From contig JBHELB010000068.1 in assembly GCA_041859045.1 (NCBI GenBank), forward strand, positions 1-64,000: a stretch of 64,000 bases of DNA. Direction: 5' to 3'. Position 1 is the stretch's first letter; the number at the start of each line of letters is the position of its first letter. Shown in pieces: positions 8,621 to 17,901 of this stretch. Both the position numbers and the translations under genes were made by a program. The notes below the pieces were generated by a model that saw only the letters and a list, made by a program, of their open reading frames with translations, had not been told where the DNA came from and did no database searches. The DNA is from JBHELB01 sp041859045. GTDB taxonomy: Bacteria > Hydrogenedentota > Hydrogenedentia > Hydrogenedentales > SLHB01.

Positions 8621-9592
8621 CTACGTCGCCAGGATATGCGCCACCCGCAAGTAGCGCGGGTCGAACTGCGTGCGGCATTCCCACGCCTCGGACAGCGGAC
8701 GCAGCACGACGTTGTTCGCATTGACGCCGGCCATTTTGCCCGTCTCGCCTTCAAGGAGGGCCTCGACCGCCGCCACACCCAAGCGGCTGGCCAGCAGCCG
8801 GTCAAAGGCCGAGGGTGTGCCGCCGCGTTGCAGGTGGCCAATCACGACCACTCGCGATTCCTTGAAGGCGCTCTTTTCGCCGACTTTCGCAGCGACCTGA
8901 AACGCATTGCCCTCCTGGTCTCCTTCCGCGACGACGACAATGCCGGAAGTTTTGCCCGCTTCCTTGCCCTGCCGAAGATGTTCGATAAGGTTATCGATGC
9001 CGGAATCGTCCTCGGGAACGAGGATCGCCTCGGCCCCACCCGCGATGCCGCTCATCATGGCCAGGTATCCGCTGTGCCGGCCCATTACCTCGACGAAAAA
9101 CAGCCGGTCGTGCGACTCTGCGGTGTCGCGCAACCGGTCAATGGCGTCGAGCGCGATATTCAGCGCCGTGTCGTAGCCGATGGTGAAATCCGTGCCGCCG
9201 ATGTCGTTGTCGATCGTGCCCGGCAGACCGATGCAGCGAATGCCGTGTTCCGCGTGCAGCGCCTGTGCGCCGCGATAGGAGCCGTCGCCCCCGACCACCA
9301 CCAACCCCTCGATCCCGTGCTTGCTCAGCGTCTCGGCGGCTTTTACGCGGCCCTCGACCTCGAAGAACGGCTTGCAGCGCGCGGTATGGAGGATAGTGCC
9401 GCCGCGATTGATGATGCCGCTGACGTCGCGCGGCCCGAGTTTCACCACTTGCTCATCAATAAGGCCTTGATAGCCCCGCCGAATACCGAAGACCTCGATA
9501 CCGTGGTAACACGCCGTGCGCACGACGGCGCGAATCGCCGCGTTCATGCCGGGGGAGTCGCCGCCGCTGGTTAAGACGCCGATGCGTTTCAT
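8621..9592 (-). CDS. pfkA: 6-phosphofructokinase
   Basis: 323 residues, the usual length of bacterial PfkA. Landmarks: GVLTSGGDSPGMNAAIRA (nucleotide-binding start), VVVGGDGSYRGA with Gly after GGD (typical of ATP- rather than pyrophosphate-dependent enzymes), GTIDND (catalytic Asp), and MGRHSGYLA (fructose 6-phosphate contacts). It catalyses the committed glycolytic phosphorylation. The start is supported by AAGGAG. Confidence 0.95.
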   Translation of the reverse strand: MKRIGVLTSGGDSPGMNAAIRAVVRTACYHGIEVFGIRRGYQGLIDEQVVKLGPRDVSGIINRGGTILHTARCKPFFEVEGRVKAAETLSKHGIEGLVVVGGDGSYRGAQALHAEHGIRCIGLPGTIDNDIGGTDFTIGYDTALNIALDAIDRLRDTAESHDRLFFVEVMGRHSGYLAMMSGIAGGAEAILVPEDDSGIDNLIEHLRQGKEAGKTSGIVVVAEGDQEGNAFQVAAKVGEKSAFKESRVVVIGHLQRGGTPSAFDRLLASRLGVAAVEALLEGETGKMAGVNANNVVLRPLSEAWECRTQFDPRYLRVAHILAT

Positions 9593-9641
9593 TTTTTACT
9601 ACTCCTTGCTTTTATTGCCAGCACGGTCGACAGGTATACGC

Positions 9642-11639
9642 CTATCGGCTGCTCCGGGTGCGTTTGCTCGACGTTTTCGAACTAGAGGTTTTGCCCTTGC
9701 TCTTTTCCGAAGAACTCGCCTTGGTCGCTTTTTCCTGCGCGGGCTTTTCCTGCGCGGCTTCCTGTGGCGGTTCGATCAGAGGCGGTTCTGCCTCGCTCAG
9801 CAACACGCCTTGCGCTGCGGCTTCGAGCGACAACGCGCGCCATTCCGCCAACGACGCCACGGCCTTGGCTTCATTAATGCGGCCGGCGTCGTTAAGCTGC
9901 TCCACGTCGGCCAGCAGTTCGCTCACCACCGCGCTAATCCAGTCACCGCGGCGATCGCTGCCGCCGTCGCTGCCGGTACCCGTCAAGTACTGCGACTGAC
10001 TCTTGCTCGCGCGCGACACCATATCCTGCAACGGTTCGACAAAGGGCTCTTTCGCCTCTTCCTCAGCCACACACAGCGCACGACACAGCCGTGTCAACGC
10101 GCCGATCGCCGGGGCCGCCGTCGCACGCGATAGGCGTCCAGATTGCCAGCGTTGCTCCACATAGGGAAACATGCGGAGCAACGCGAAAAACTCGCGATGA
10201 TCCACTCGAGGAGACGCCGCATTCGCAAGGTTCTGAATGATGGACAGTACTTCGGACGGAACCGCGTTGCGGAACGCCGAATTGTTCACAAACGCCTGTG
10301 CCTCGGTCTTTGCCCGTGCGGAAGCCGCTGTCGAAACCACGGAGCCATCGCGTCCGCTAAGGTACACCGGATTCCTGCCCACAGAGATCGTGAGCGCATC
10401 GTCTTTGGCCGCGGGCATTTCCACCGGGGCGTTCAACGTATCCGTGAGGCGCAGTTCGGTGGCCTTGCCCACCGGCACAGTAGTCTCGCCCGACGCGTTT
10501 TCATTCCACAGCGCGATGATCCAGCCTCCGCGGTTGCGAAACACAGGGGCGCGCACTCCCGCGCCAAGAGACAACTCGCCCACCGCCTCGGCATCGCGCA
10601 GGCGGTGGATATACGCGCTTAGATGTGCAAAGCCTGGCGCGGCGCCCGGCGTTTGTCCGGGTTCGGGCGTCGTTGTGAACAGCGTGTATCCTGACAGTTC
10701 CGTTGCCGAAACGCTTTCCGCACGGCACAGCAGGGACTCACGTACGATGGTCGGGCCCCACTCGGCCGCAGGCGCTTCTGGCGGCCGTATCCGCACCGAT
10801 ATCGGCATGCCTTCATAGCCGCTGCGTTCCACGCCATCGCGAAACGCGCGCACCTCGGCGGTGGAAGGACCCGCGTGACGCAGCACCACCTCGCGCACAT
10901 CGTACTGACCGGCGGCGGCAAGCAGCGCCTGGATTGCCCCGGGATCGTCGGCAATGAGAGAAATGGATGGACGCGCGTTGGCTTTGCGCAAGCCCTCGAC
11001 AATTCCGGATAGCCGTTCAGGGGCGCCCGAAGGATCGATGATCCAAGACGAAGCGCTTCCCGCCAAGCGCGCAACGAGATTCTGGGCGTCCACGACGGGA
11101 TTCGGCATTTCCTGCGTGCTCAAGCCCACCGCGACCTGAAATCCGACCGCTTTTGCTGCCGCGGCTTGTCTGGGGGCATCGCCATTGGCCGCATCGAGCC
11201 GGACCGAGCGCAACGGGAGCGCCTGTGCCGCAAGCAGACCCATCGCGTCGAGTGCGCCGCTTCCTAGCACAAGCGGCGCGGGTTCTCCGTTGAACGGTCG
11301 TTCGATCCAAACGAAGCGGCGTTCATAGGTGGTGGATTGATCGCCGGTTGTTACCGTGAATTTGAGGGTATAGAGGCCTGGGTGCGCGGGCAGCTCCGAG
11401 ACTTTGCGCCAGAGTGCGCCGTGGCCTCGGACCTGGAACGTGCCCAAGTCGATCTTTACCGGCGCTTCTTGCTCGCGCTGTGCTTCAAGGGCGACACGCG
11501 TTTCCACATCGGCATCCGAGCGAAACTCCAGAATCAGCGGGTCATCCAAGTAGACACACGGAAACGGCTGATCCGGCGCGACCTGTATTTCCATCGCGGC
11601 GGCGGTCAGTGTAAGTGCGAGTGCGGCGAGTAGACTCAT
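9642..11639 (-). CDS. Exported protein of unknown function with a Ser/Lys-rich tail
   Basis: 665 residues starting at an ATG whose last bases overlap the TGA of the upstream MBL gene. A signal peptide (MSLLAALALTLTAAA) is followed by a beta-rich segment to about residue 110, an alternating alpha/beta middle part that could be a TIM-barrel-like fold, and a helical C-terminal part. The last 35 residues are almost only Ser, Lys, Thr and Arg. I recognise no catalytic motif. The tail could bind polyanions at the cell surface; that is speculation. Confidence 0.6.
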   Translation of the reverse strand: MSLLAALALTLTAAAMEIQVAPDQPFPCVYLDDPLILEFRSDADVETRVALEAQREQEAPVKIDLGTFQVRGHGALWRKVSELPAHPGLYTLKFTVTTGDQSTTYERRFVWIERPFNGEPAPLVLGSGALDAMGLLAAQALPLRSVRLDAANGDAPRQAAAAKAVGFQVAVGLSTQEMPNPVVDAQNLVARLAGSASSWIIDPSGAPERLSGIVEGLRKANARPSISLIADDPGAIQALLAAAGQYDVREVVLRHAGPSTAEVRAFRDGVERSGYEGMPISVRIRPPEAPAAEWGPTIVRESLLCRAESVSATELSGYTLFTTTPEPGQTPGAAPGFAHLSAYIHRLRDAEAVGELSLGAGVRAPVFRNRGGWIIALWNENASGETTVPVGKATELRLTDTLNAPVEMPAAKDDALTISVGRNPVYLSGRDGSVVSTAASARAKTEAQAFVNNSAFRNAVPSEVLSIIQNLANAASPRVDHREFFALLRMFPYVEQRWQSGRLSRATAAPAIGALTRLCRALCVAEEEAKEPFVEPLQDMVSRASKSQSQYLTGTGSDGGSDRRGDWISAVVSELLADVEQLNDAGRINEAKAVASLAEWRALSLEAAAQGVLLSEAEPPLIEPPQEAAQEKPAQEKATKASSSEKSKGKTSSSKTSSKRTRSSR

Positions 11640-12250
11640 GGCATAACCAAGAACGGGTTCGCGCGACGTTCTTCGCCGATGGTGGTGGAAGGTCCATGCC
11701 CGCAATAGACCACCGTGTCGTCGGGCAGGGAGAGCAATACGCGTTGAATCGAATCGAGCAACTGATGGTAATCCCCGCCGGGCAGGTCTGTGCGGCCGAT
11801 CGATCCCGCAAACAACACATCCCCCGCGAAGACCACGCCATCCCCCACCAGCACGATGTGCCCCTGCGTGTGCCCTGGCGCATGGCGCACGGTGAATGTC
11901 TGGCCGCCCACCGTGAGCGTGTCGCCGTCGTCGAGAAAACGGTTCGGTTCCGGGGACGGCGCGAAGGGCACGCCGAACATGCGGCCCTGGATCTCGATGG
12001 AGCGCAGCAGATCGAGGTCGTCGCGGTGACAAAGCAGTTCCGCCCCGGTCTCGCGCACGACTGCCGCGTTGCCGCCGCAATGATCGCAGTGGCCGTGAGT
12101 ATTCACAATAGCCACCACGCGCTTCCCAGCAATGGCTTCGCGCAGTCGCGGGGAGATGTCGCCCGGATCGACGATCAGCGCCTCGTCTCCGTCCGCGATC
12201 ACATAGGCGTTCGTTTCAAACGGCGTCATTGGTATCGTCGTCAAGTGCAT
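11636..12250 (-). CDS. Metallo-beta-lactamase-fold hydrolase, glyoxalase II-like
   Basis: 204 residues. The signature NTHGHCDHCGG is the HxHxDH metal site, followed by HAPGHTQGH (third ligand region), FAGDVLF (bridging Asp) and YCGHGP (final His). It is close to the small glyoxalase II/YcbL group that hydrolyses thioesters such as S-lactoylglutathione. The ATG at 12250 is used because GGAGAGG lies six bases upstream. It overlaps the next gene by ATGA. Confidence 0.88.
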   Translation of the reverse strand: MHLTTIPMTPFETNAYVIADGDEALIVDPGDISPRLREAIAGKRVVAIVNTHGHCDHCGGNAAVVRETGAELLCHRDDLDLLRSIEIQGRMFGVPFAPSPEPNRFLDDGDTLTVGGQTFTVRHAPGHTQGHIVLVGDGVVFAGDVLFAGSIGRTDLPGGDYHQLLDSIQRVLLSLPDDTVVYCGHGPSTTIGEERRANPFLVMP

Positions 12251-12330
12251 GAAACACCTCTCCAAACCTACGGGGTGATGCTACCGGCTCGGGCGGAGCG
12301 AATCAAACGCAGTGCCTGCAGGCGACTGGG

Positions 12331-12975
12331 CTACTCCTCGGGTTTGCGGTAGACCTTGACCACTTCGCGAGGTCGGCGGTGGATTGCGAACTGCGCGAGC
12401 GCGCCCGCGGCGGCGAGCGTTGCCCAGCACGCCGGGATGACCCAGTCTTCCGGAGACGCGAACGAGGGATGTAGCGCCGTGTCGATTACGGTCGGCCCGA
12501 TGATAAACGAACCAATCCCGCACACGACCATCGCGGAGCCGAGCACGGCCGTTGCCAGCGTCACGACGGGCCGTTCGAGCACAAGCGCGACCGTCCCCCC
12601 AGCCAGCGCGATACCAAGCACAGCCCACGGCGCCCAGGACTCCGGGCGCTCATTGAGAAACACGTGCGCCGTGACCGCCGCGCCAAGGAACCCGATGCAA
12701 AACACGCCGGTCTTGTAGAGAAACGTAAGCGCCAGCGCCCCGGCGATACCGCCCAATATAGCCGCAATCACCATGGCTGCGGTTGCGCCTTGGCCTATCC
12801 ACGCGGCAAACGCGGCGGCTACGGGCGCCGCCAGCAGGAAACCGGTTAGCCCGATGATGAACCGCAGCGTTTTATACCCAAGAAAACAATAGAGCACGCC
12901 AAAAGCGGCCGCGCCCGCGACCGCCGCGTTCGCCGCTTGACCACTCAGCGTGATTTCCTCGAAGGACAGATTCAT
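12331..12975 (-). CDS. DUF4203 (TMEM198-like) membrane protein
   Basis: 214 residues with about seven hydrophobic segments rich in Gly and Ala and a short basic tail (HRRPREVVKVYRK). The spacing and Gly-rich helices resemble the DUF4203/TM7SF3-TMEM198 family, whose bacterial function is not known. The start is uncertain: I use ATG 12975 with a weak GAGGT; a GTG lies at 13008. Confidence 0.6.
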   Translation of the reverse strand: MNLSFEEITLSGQAANAAVAGAAAFGVLYCFLGYKTLRFIIGLTGFLLAAPVAAAFAAWIGQGATAAMVIAAILGGIAGALALTFLYKTGVFCIGFLGAAVTAHVFLNERPESWAPWAVLGIALAGGTVALVLERPVVTLATAVLGSAMVVCGIGSFIIGPTVIDTALHPSFASPEDWVIPACWATLAAAGALAQFAIHRRPREVVKVYRKPEE

Positions 12976-13024
12976 TCGCTTGCCGTACCTCGGTGGCCAG
13001 TGTGCCACGTGCCGCCTGTGCGCC

Positions 13025-13836
13025 TCAACGCACGCGGTATTTGCCCCGGGCTGTGGTTTGCAGGATCGACAGCCGCGAAAGAAACATCACCAGATTTCGC
13101 GGTGTGAACCGCACGAGCCACGCGGTGAGCCCGGTCATCCACGGCACAGCGCGCGGTGCGCGCCCCAAACGGCGCAGCGTCAGCCGCACGATGCGCGCGG
13201 GATCGTCGGAAAAGCGGTTGAGCAGCGAAGCATGGCCTTTTTCCAGGTCTTGCACGTCAAGAAACTCGGTGCGCGTCAGCCACGGGCACAACGTAATCAC
13301 CTCCACGCCTGTCCCGCGCAGCTCGCTGTAGAGCCCCTCGCCAGAAACAGGTCAAAGGCCTTGCTCGCCGCGTAGACGCTGTCGTAGGGGGCGGGCACGA
13401 AACCAAGAATCGACGACACGAAAATGATACCGCCGCGTTTGCGCTCCAGCATGCCGGGCAGGAACGCGCGTGTGAGCTCAACCGGAACCAGACAATTGAC
13501 GCGCACCATATCCGCTAACCGCCCCGCATCGCGCGATTCGTACGGGCCGGAGTGCCCAAAGCCCGCGTTGTTGACCAGCAAGCCGATCTCGATATCGCGA
13601 ACCGCCTCGGCGATGTGTCCCGCCGCGCCTTCCTCGGCGAGGTCCATGCACACGACGCGGCACTGCACGCCGTGCTGCGTCTCCAGTTCGCTTGCCAAGG
13701 CGCGCAGTCGTTCCTCCCGGCGGGCCACAATGACTAGGTTCATTCCCGCCTGCGCTAAGGCGCGCGAAAACTCGAGTCCGATTCCTGACGACGCGCCTGT
13801 CACGAGCGTCCACGTTCCATACCGCGCTAGATCCAT
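13025..13836 (-). pseudogene. Short-chain dehydrogenase/reductase broken by a one-base frameshift
   Basis: The N-terminal part is a normal SDR: TGASSGIG nucleotide site, NNAG, VSS (catalytic Ser) and YAASK (catalytic Tyr and Lys). Directly after KAFDLFLA the frame shifts and the C-terminus continues in another frame as TLCPWLTRTEFLD. The joined product would be about 270 residues, a normal SDR length. The break lies near 13331-13342, in or beside a run of four C. It may be a real mutation or a consensus error in a homopolymer. The start ATG 13836 has GGAGG upstream. Confidence 0.75.
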
Positions 13837-13969
13837 CGATACCGTGCCTCCAGTTAAGAAGCTAAGTCTATCCCGCTGGACACCGTGAAGGAAACTGTTT
13901 TCGACGATCCCGTGTTTTGGGTTGACCTGCCTTTCGTGCTCGTGCATCCTTTCGCGAGGAGTTCTAACG

Positions 13970-15403
13970 ATGCTTATCACACACGCTATGGGCGGGGCGC
14001 GGCCCCGCGTGCATTTTTCAGGGATCGGCGGCACGGCCATGGTCGCAGGGGCGCGGTTGGCGCTCGAGGCGGGCTGGGAAGTGCGCGGCAGCGATAACCC
14101 GCTGTATCCCCCGGCGTCGGAAATGGCCGCGGCGCTGGGCGTACCCATTGCGCAAGGGTATGCGGCGGAAAACCTCGACTGGAACCCGGACGTGGTGGTG
14201 TTGGGTAATGCGCTGAGCCGGGGAAATCCGGAGGCGGAGGCCGCGCTCGCGCGCGGACTGCATTACGTGAGCCTGGCCGAGTGGGTGAAAGACGCCGTGT
14301 TGCGCGCGCGGCGGCCGGTGGCGCTCTGCGGCACGCACGGAAAGACCACGACGACCGCGCTGACCGCGTATCTGCTCGACGCCGCGGGACTAAACCCGGG
14401 CTTTCTCATCGGCGGACAACCGCTCGACTTCGCGCATTCCGCGCGGCTCGGCGCGGAAGGTGCGCCGTTCGTCATCGAGGGCGATGAGTACGACACGGCG
14501 TTCTTCGACAAGCGCGCGAAATTCTTCCACTACCTGCCGCGCATCGCGGTGGTCACGTCGCTCGAGTTCGATCACGGCGACATTTACGCGAACGTCGAGG
14601 AAATTGAGAAGGCGTTTCGCCTGATGCTCCGCCAGATACCGCGCAACGGACTGCTGCTGGTGTGCGCCGACCAGCCGCGGGCGCTGGCCTTACGCGAACA
14701 TGCGTTCAGCCCCGTGCGCACCTATGGTCTTGCGCCGGATGCCGATTACCGCGCCGAGCCGGGTCCGGCCTGCGCTGAAGGGCAGACGTTCTCGCTCCAT
14801 TTCGAAGGCCGATCCCTGGGCCTCTTCACGTTGCCCATGGCTGGACGCCACAACCTACAGAACGCCGCCGCCGCGCTGGCCGTTGCCCATGCGCACGGCG
14901 TGGAGCCCGCGTCGCTGGCGGACGCGCTCGCGCGCTTTCGCGGGGTCAAGCGGCGCATGGAGGTCTTCCACGAGGCGGACGGCGTCACGTTTGTGGACGA
15001 CTTCGCGCATCACCCCACGGCCATCCGCGAGACCATCGCCGCGGCGCGCGCGCGCTGGGCCGACCGGCGGCTCTGGGTGTTGTTTGAACCTCGATCGAAC
15101 ACGACCGTGACGAAGCGGTTTCAGCCTGATTTGGAGGTGTCATTCGACGGCGCGGACATCGTCTGGTTCGGTCCGATCCACCGCGCGGAGTCGATTCCCG
15201 AGGCGGAACGCCTTGACCGCGCGGCATTGGCCCAGGCGCTCGAACAGCGCGGCATGCAGGCGCGCGCGGCGGCGAACGTCGACGAGATACTGGCGGACCT
15301 CGCGGCCCGCAATGCGCCGGGCGATGTCGTGCTGCTCCTCAGCAACGGCGCGTTTGGCGGCATTTACGCGCGCATCCGCGAACAGTTTGCGGTGAAAGGA
15401 TAA
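13970..15403 (+). CDS. mpl: Mpl, murein tripeptide recycling ligase
   Basis: 477 residues of the Mur ligase family. GIGGTAM is the N-terminal nucleotide-binding loop, CGTHGKTTT the ATP-binding P-loop, EGDEYD and EFDHGDIY the central-domain metal and substrate motifs that distinguish Mpl from MurC, and DDFAHHPTAI the C-terminal motif. Mpl joins UDP-MurNAc to the L-Ala-D-Glu-meso-DAP tripeptide released from old peptidoglycan, implying meso-DAP-containing murein. The start ATG 13970 has GAGGAGT upstream. A MurC paralogue is at 34.0 kb. Confidence 0.9.
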   Translation: MLITHAMGGARPRVHFSGIGGTAMVAGARLALEAGWEVRGSDNPLYPPASEMAAALGVPIAQGYAAENLDWNPDVVVLGNALSRGNPEAEAALARGLHYVSLAEWVKDAVLRARRPVALCGTHGKTTTTALTAYLLDAAGLNPGFLIGGQPLDFAHSARLGAEGAPFVIEGDEYDTAFFDKRAKFFHYLPRIAVVTSLEFDHGDIYANVEEIEKAFRLMLRQIPRNGLLLVCADQPRALALREHAFSPVRTYGLAPDADYRAEPGPACAEGQTFSLHFEGRSLGLFTLPMAGRHNLQNAAAALAVAHAHGVEPASLADALARFRGVKRRMEVFHEADGVTFVDDFAHHPTAIRETIAAARARWADRRLWVLFEPRSNTTVTKRFQPDLEVSFDGADIVWFGPIHRAESIPEAERLDRAALAQALEQRGMQARAAANVDEILADLAARNAPGDVVLLLSNGAFGGIYARIREQFAVKG

Positions 15404-15408
15404 GAAGA

Positions 15409-15726
15409 ATGGACATCCACGCCTTGCCGTACCAAAAGATCGTGTTCGTCTGCTGCAACGAGCGCCCGCCGGAGGAGCGCTGTTCGTGCGGACCGCGCGG
15501 CGGCCACGAGATCCGCGAAAAGCTCAAGGCGCTCGTGAAAGAGCGGCATCTCAACGGCCGCGTCCGCGTCAGTCAATCCGGCTGCCAGGACAAATGCGAG
15601 AAGGGGCCAAACGTGATGATCTTTCCCGACAACGTTTGGATCAGCGCAACGTCGCCGGAGGATATCGAACGCATCCTCGCGCTCCTCGAAGAGTCCGTTC
15701 GCACCGGCGAACCGATCCGGGCGTAG
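15409..15726 (+). CDS. Small thioredoxin-like [2Fe-2S] ferredoxin
   Basis: 105 residues. Cysteines occur as VCCNERPPEERCSCG and GCQDKCEKGP, the pattern of thioredoxin-fold [2Fe-2S] ferredoxins and the NuoE-like sucrase/ferredoxin group. It probably carries electrons for an unidentified partner. It starts five bases after the mpl stop, so the two are in one transcript. No functional link to murein recycling is known to me. Confidence 0.8.
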   Translation: MDIHALPYQKIVFVCCNERPPEERCSCGPRGGHEIREKLKALVKERHLNGRVRVSQSGCQDKCEKGPNVMIFPDNVWISATSPEDIERILALLEESVRTGEPIRA

Positions 15727-15822
15727 TGCGAAGATACCTTCTCCCCCTCTTCGCGCCGCCGTTGCCGTGCTTGTCGGGCGTGAGCAAGGCTGTCTCGCGT
15801 AAGAAGCGCGAGGCGCGCGCCC

Positions 15823-16902
15823 TTAGTTCGGTCGTAGCCCCTGCAAACGCAGTTTGAGATCGCGCGGACTCGTTGCGTTTTGAAGCGCAACCTCTGGCGA
15901 AATCTTTCCCTCTTTCCACAAGGCGAACAGCGATTGGTCGAAGGTCTGCATCCCGTATTGGTCCGCGCCGTCTTCGATGAGTTTGACGATCTCTTTGAGC
16001 GCCTTGGCCTGTTCAATGTGCTCGCGCACGGTGCGGTTGCCGATGAGCACCTCCGCCGCCACGCAGCGCCCTGTCCCTTCCTTCAACGGCAGGAGGCGCT
16101 GTGAAACGACGGCGCGCAAGACGCTCGCCAGTTGTTTGCGGATCTGGAGCTGTTGGTGCGGCTCGAAGAAATCGAGGATGCGGTTCAACGTCTCGACCGC
16201 GTCCACGGTGTGCAACGTCGAAAACACGAGGTGGCCTGTTTCCGCCGAGGCCAACGCCGTGCGGACGGTCTCCGCATCGCGCATTTCGCCGATGAGAATC
16301 ACGTCGGGGTCCTGGCGCAGCGCGCCGCGCAGGGCGTTGGGAAACGACAGGGTGTCATGGCCGACTTCGCGCTGCGTAATCAAGGCCTTCTTGTCGCGAT
16401 GCACGAATTCGAGCGGATCCTCCACCGTGATCACGTGCACCGGGCGCGTCTCGTTGATCTCGTCGATCATCGCGGCCAAGGTGGTGGACTTTCCGCTACC
16501 CGTCACGCCGGTGACCAGCACAAGGCCGTTCAGGTTTTGGCATACGCGACTCAGCACAGGAGGCAATCCCAAATCGGCGATCTTCTTGATGCGCATCGGG
16601 ATCACGCGCAGCACCGCGCGGGGATACCCGGCCTCTTTGCAGGCGTTCACGCGAAAACGGACCTCGTCACCCAACATATACGAGCTATCAAGCTCCATCA
16701 TTTTCTTAAACTTCTCAAGGTCTGCCGGACTCACAATCGTCCCCAGCATCTCGAGGAGGTCCGACTCTGTCAGGGGAGGGGCCTCAAGACGAATCAACTC
16801 GCCATCCACGCGGTAGACCGGCGGGTTCCCGACTTTGAGGTGGATATCCGACGCATTCTTCTCGAGTGCGCCGCGCATCAGGGCTTCCATCGTCTGAGGC
16901 AT
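15823..16902 (-). CDS. pilT: Type IV pilus retraction ATPase PilT
   Basis: 359 residues. The N-terminal PAS-like part (ASDIHLKVG) is followed by Walker A GVTGSGKST, the Asp box VITVEDPLEF, Walker B ILIGEMRD and the His box AETGHLVFSTLHT. The lack of the four-cysteine zinc site of PilB and the short length point to PilT or PilU. It powers pilus retraction for twitching. The ATG 16902 (MPQTMEAL) has GGGAG seven bases upstream. No other pilus gene is in the window. Confidence 0.9.
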   Translation of the reverse strand: MPQTMEALMRGALEKNASDIHLKVGNPPVYRVDGELIRLEAPPLTESDLLEMLGTIVSPADLEKFKKMMELDSSYMLGDEVRFRVNACKEAGYPRAVLRVIPMRIKKIADLGLPPVLSRVCQNLNGLVLVTGVTGSGKSTTLAAMIDEINETRPVHVITVEDPLEFVHRDKKALITQREVGHDTLSFPNALRGALRQDPDVILIGEMRDAETVRTALASAETGHLVFSTLHTVDAVETLNRILDFFEPHQQLQIRKQLASVLRAVVSQRLLPLKEGTGRCVAAEVLIGNRTVREHIEQAKALKEIVKLIEDGADQYGMQTFDQSLFALWKEGKISPEVALQNATSPRDLKLRLQGLRPN

Positions 16903-17013
16903 CGTCGTTCTCCCGTGTGATTCCGTATGTGGAAACGATAGCACATCGGCGCGGTGCGTCGATAGCCCTCTATTTGCGCGAGGGAGCCCCTCGGGCGTAG
17001 ACTGAAGCGTCGG

Positions 17014-17078
17014 GCGCCGCAGACGCCCTTCGGTGGTGCTGCGGCGCGTACGTATTTTTGCCGCCTGAGACCGGCGGC
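17014..17078 (+). promoter_or_regulatory. Two leader hairpins before the thiFGH operon
   Basis: A 9-bp GC stem (17014-17022 with 17039-17047) is followed seven bases later by five T. A second 6-bp stem (17060-17065 with 17073-17078) sits just before the ribosome site of thiF. The arrangement could act as an attenuator. It does not match the TPP riboswitch core. Confidence 0.3.
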
Positions 17079-17092
17079 CGGGAAGACGGGAT

Positions 17093-17848
17093 ATGTTGAC
17101 GAGCGAAGAACACGCCCGCTACGAGCGGAATCTATTGATCCCCGGATTTGGCGAGGAGGCGCAGCAGCGCCTCGCGAATGCTCGGGTCTGCGTCGTGGGG
17201 CTCGGCGGACTTGGCAGTCCGGCGGCGCTGTACCTGGCGGCGGCGGGTGTCGGTACATTGGGGCTGATCGATTCGGACCGGGTGGATCTATCAAATCTCC
17301 AGCGCCAAGTCATTCACAACACCAACGATATTGGCCGTCTGAAAGTAGAGTCCGCGGCGGAGAAGATAGCCGCGCTGAACCCCGGGGTGACGGTACAGTG
17401 TGTTCCGCAGCGTCTCACGCTGGACAACGCCCAGGGCATCTGCGCCGCATACGACGTTGTGGTCGAGGCGACCGACAATTTTGAGGCAAAATACCTCATC
17501 AACGACATTTGTTTACTCTTGAAGAAGCCGTTCGCAACCGCAGGTATTCTGTCGCTTTCCGGGCAAGGGCTCTTTGCCGTTCCGGGAAAGACGGCCTGCC
17601 TTCGCTGTGCAGTGCATGAACCGCCCCGCAACGTTCCAACCACGGCGCAACTCGGCGTGCTGGGCGCCGTGCCGGGGATGTTGGGAAGTCTCGAAGTCCT
17701 GGAAACGTTGCGCTACTTGGTGGGCCAGTGGACGCCGCGAGAAGATGGCGCTGCGCTCCTGCATACCGTGGAAGGGCACGGTGTGCGCCTCCGAACCATG
17801 CCGCTTCCCCGGCGCTCGGACTGCCGTTGCGCCGTGCTCTGGGCGTAA
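17093..17848 (+). CDS. thiF: ThiF/MoeB/HesA-family adenylyltransferase
   Basis: 251 residues. VVGLGGLGSPAALYL is the nucleotide-binding loop, DSDRVDLSNLQRQ the catalytic Asp-Arg-Gln region, and VVEATDNFEAKY the Asp metal region. Paired cysteines CLRC and CRC mark the structural zinc site, the second being CxC rather than the common CxxC. It adenylates the C-terminal Gly of a ThiS-like sulfur carrier. In the loop that carries the catalytic Cys in E. coli ThiF this protein reads VPTTAQLGVLG and has no Cys. Position before thiG and thiH supports thiamin synthesis; no thiS gene is nearby. Confidence 0.85.
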   Translation: MLTSEEHARYERNLLIPGFGEEAQQRLANARVCVVGLGGLGSPAALYLAAAGVGTLGLIDSDRVDLSNLQRQVIHNTNDIGRLKVESAAEKIAALNPGVTVQCVPQRLTLDNAQGICAAYDVVVEATDNFEAKYLINDICLLLKKPFATAGILSLSGQGLFAVPGKTACLRCAVHEPPRNVPTTAQLGVLGAVPGMLGSLEVLETLRYLVGQWTPREDGAALLHTVEGHGVRLRTMPLPRRSDCRCAVLWA

Positions 17849-17901
17849 TACAATAATTTGCGGACCGCATCACGTCCGCAGAATTCCATGAGAGGACTGA
17901 A

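Noticed and set aside
6904..8841. Longer version of the membrane glycosyltransferase starting at 8841
   Set aside because: The extra 75 codons overlap pfkA, are Arg/Cys-rich and lack a ribosome site; the natural start is 8616.
9642..12080. Longer version of the exported protein starting at 12080
   Set aside because: The extension is antisense-like shadow sequence over the MBL gene; the ATGA overlap at 11636-11639 and the signal peptide define the start.
16985..17092. TPP riboswitch upstream of thiF
   Set aside because: A CTGAGACCG block occurs near 17065, but the following core (about 40 bases with GATC.GG.TAAT and GCG.AGGGA) cannot fit before the ATG at 17093, and the first strand is also missing.
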